Source: Xanthobacteraceae bacterium
Lineage (GTDB): Bacteria > Pseudomonadota > Alphaproteobacteria > Rhizobiales > Xanthobacteraceae
Assembly (NCBI GenBank): GCA_030039655.1
Contig: JASHVC010000270.1
Location: forward strand, 1-7,422
Direction: 5' to 3'
Length of the DNA: 7,422 nucleotides
Within the stretch, counting starts at the first letter, position 1, and every line of letters starts with the position of its first letter. The translations under genes were made by a program, and so were the position numbers. Below the pieces are notes generated by a model, which was not told the DNA's origin, made no database searches, and saw only the letters and a list, made by a program, of their open reading frames with translations. Below are positions 5,937 through 7,422 of the stretch, one piece after another.

Positions 5937-6749
5937 ATGAGCTACGAATCCATCACGGTCGAGCCGGTTTCGCCGCACATCGGCGCGGAGATCGGCAATA
6001 TCGATCTGACCAAGCCGCTGCCCAACAAGCAGGTCGAAGAGCTGCATCAGGCATTCTCCCAGTATCAGGTCATCTTCTTTCGCGATCAGAAGATCAGTTT
6101 CGACGATCAGATCCGGCTTGGCCGCTATTTCGGCCCGCTCGGCGCCCACGTCGGCAAGTCGACCATCAGTAAGACGACCGACAATCCCTTTGTCCGCAAG
6201 TTTCATTACGACGAGAAATCGACGCAAATCTCCGGCGAGAATTTTCACTCCGACCAGTCTTGCGGGGCGATCCCGCCGCTCGGAAGCATTCTTTACAACC
6301 ACACGGTTCCGCCCGACGGCGGCGGCGATACCATGTTCGCCAGCATGTACGCGGCCTACGACGCGCTGTCGCCCAACATGAAAGCTTATCTGTCGGGATT
6401 GACCGCGACCCACGACGGCACGCGCGTATTCGGTCCCGGCACGCCGGTCTCGGTGCATCCGGTGATCATCAAACATCCGGTGACGGGCAAGAGGGTCATT
6501 TACGTCAACACCGACTTCACCGCGAAGATCAACGGACTGCCGGCGCTCGAGGCCGAGCGCATCCTCCGGTTCCTGATCGACCACTGCAACAAGCCGGAGT
6601 GGACCTGCCGCTTCCGCTGGCGCGCGCACTCGATCGCGTTCTGGGATAATCGCTGTGCGCATCACAAAGCTATTTGGGACTATTGGCCGAACGTGCGCTC
6701 CGGCTATCGCATCCAGATCGAAGGGACGGCTCCGCCGGAAGCTGGCTGA
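5937..6749 (+). CDS. TauD/TfdA-family Fe(II)/2-oxoglutarate-dependent dioxygenase
   Basis: The 270-residue product matches the length and double-stranded beta-helix layout of TauD/TfdA enzymes. The iron ligands are visible as His104 and Asp106 in FHSDQS and, distally, His243 in WDNRCAHHKA (six residues after Asp237, as in TauD). The 2-oxoglutarate-binding arginine is likely Arg258 in VRSGYRIQIEG, with Arg254 before it. The N-terminal IGAEIGNIDL (15-24) and VIFFRDQ (45-51) segments are typical. These cytosolic enzymes hydroxylate a small substrate, releasing sulfite, an aldehyde or another leaving group while oxidising 2-oxoglutarate to succinate and CO2. The sequence does not tell taurine, alkylsulfate, phenoxyacetate or other substrates apart, so no gene symbol is given. 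GGAG at 5926-5929 is 7 bases before the ATG. Position directly after a Bug receptor suggests the receptor imports or senses its substrate. Confidence 0.93.
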   Translation: MSYESITVEPVSPHIGAEIGNIDLTKPLPNKQVEELHQAFSQYQVIFFRDQKISFDDQIRLGRYFGPLGAHVGKSTISKTTDNPFVRKFHYDEKSTQISGENFHSDQSCGAIPPLGSILYNHTVPPDGGGDTMFASMYAAYDALSPNMKAYLSGLTATHDGTRVFGPGTPVSVHPVIIKHPVTGKRVIYVNTDFTAKINGLPALEAERILRFLIDHCNKPEWTCRFRWRAHSIAFWDNRCAHHKAIWDYWPNVRSGYRIQIEGTAPPEAG

Positions 6750-6774
6750 GCGAACGCCACTCTCGGACACGAGA

Positions 6775-7422
<648 letters not shown>

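Noticed and set aside
5922..6770. Open frame of 282 residues on the - strand opposite the dioxygenase
   Set aside because: Antisense to a well-supported TauD/TfdA gene; Arg/Asp/Val-rich composition without domain signatures and no convincing ribosome binding site.
6761..6774. Hairpin TCTCG-GACA-CGAGA between the convergent dioxygenase and PLP-enzyme genes
   Set aside because: The 5-base stem with a four-base loop sits in the right place for a shared terminator, but neither strand has a T-run after it and the stem is short, so it is not listed as a terminator.

Overview
The window looks like a piece of chromosome from a high-GC alphaproteobacterium, most likely a Hyphomicrobiales member of the Bradyrhizobium/Xanthobacteraceae sort. 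This is inferred from the GC-rich third codon positions, the CPA2 antiporter and Bug-type solute receptor, and short operons of catabolic accessory genes. No RNA genes, insertion sequences, phage genes or CRISPR arrays were seen. Coding density is high and no gene-free stretch exceeds about 160 bases.

Layout, left to right. (1) The tail of a small inner-membrane protein (1-201, +) is followed after 2 bases by a carboxylesterase/MhqD-like alpha/beta hydrolase (204-836, +). (2) Convergent with it lies an enolase-superfamily dehydratase/racemase (847-1938, -). (3) A divergent intergenic region of 158 bases separates it from a RidA-family protein (2097-2495, +), which is followed closely by a full-length Kef/CPA2-type cation:proton antiporter with a C-terminal RCK/TrkA-N domain (2524-4335, +). 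(4) A small exported Rap1a/Tai-domain protein (4452-4784, +) stands alone. (5) A two-gene unit follows: a TctC/Bug periplasmic solute receptor (4926-5909, +) and a TauD/TfdA-family Fe(II)/2-oxoglutarate dioxygenase (5937-6749, +). (6) Convergent with this is the C-terminal part of a PLP-dependent threonine-synthase-like enzyme (6775 to the right edge, -), cut by the window end.

How they may work together (inference): the enolase-superfamily enzyme, RidA protein, Bug receptor, dioxygenase and PLP enzyme look like parts of a small-molecule (acid or amino acid) scavenging region. Bug receptors capture carboxylates or amides, TauD-family enzymes oxidise such small acids, enolase-superfamily enzymes dehydrate or epimerise hydroxy acids, and RidA proteins are linked to reactive enamine/imine or related intermediates. 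No transporter membrane subunits or regulator lie in the window, so the substrate cannot be named.

I did not find an obviously new system. The points most worth checking are: a 16-base tandem duplication that appears to have created the present start codon of the antiporter; a RidA protein without the substrate-binding arginine; an enolase-superfamily enzyme with Lys-x-Gln instead of Lys-x-Lys; a 14-base gapped motif shared, at identical spacing, by the leaders of the RidA and Bug genes; and a Rap1a-type protein with no type VI secretion gene beside it.
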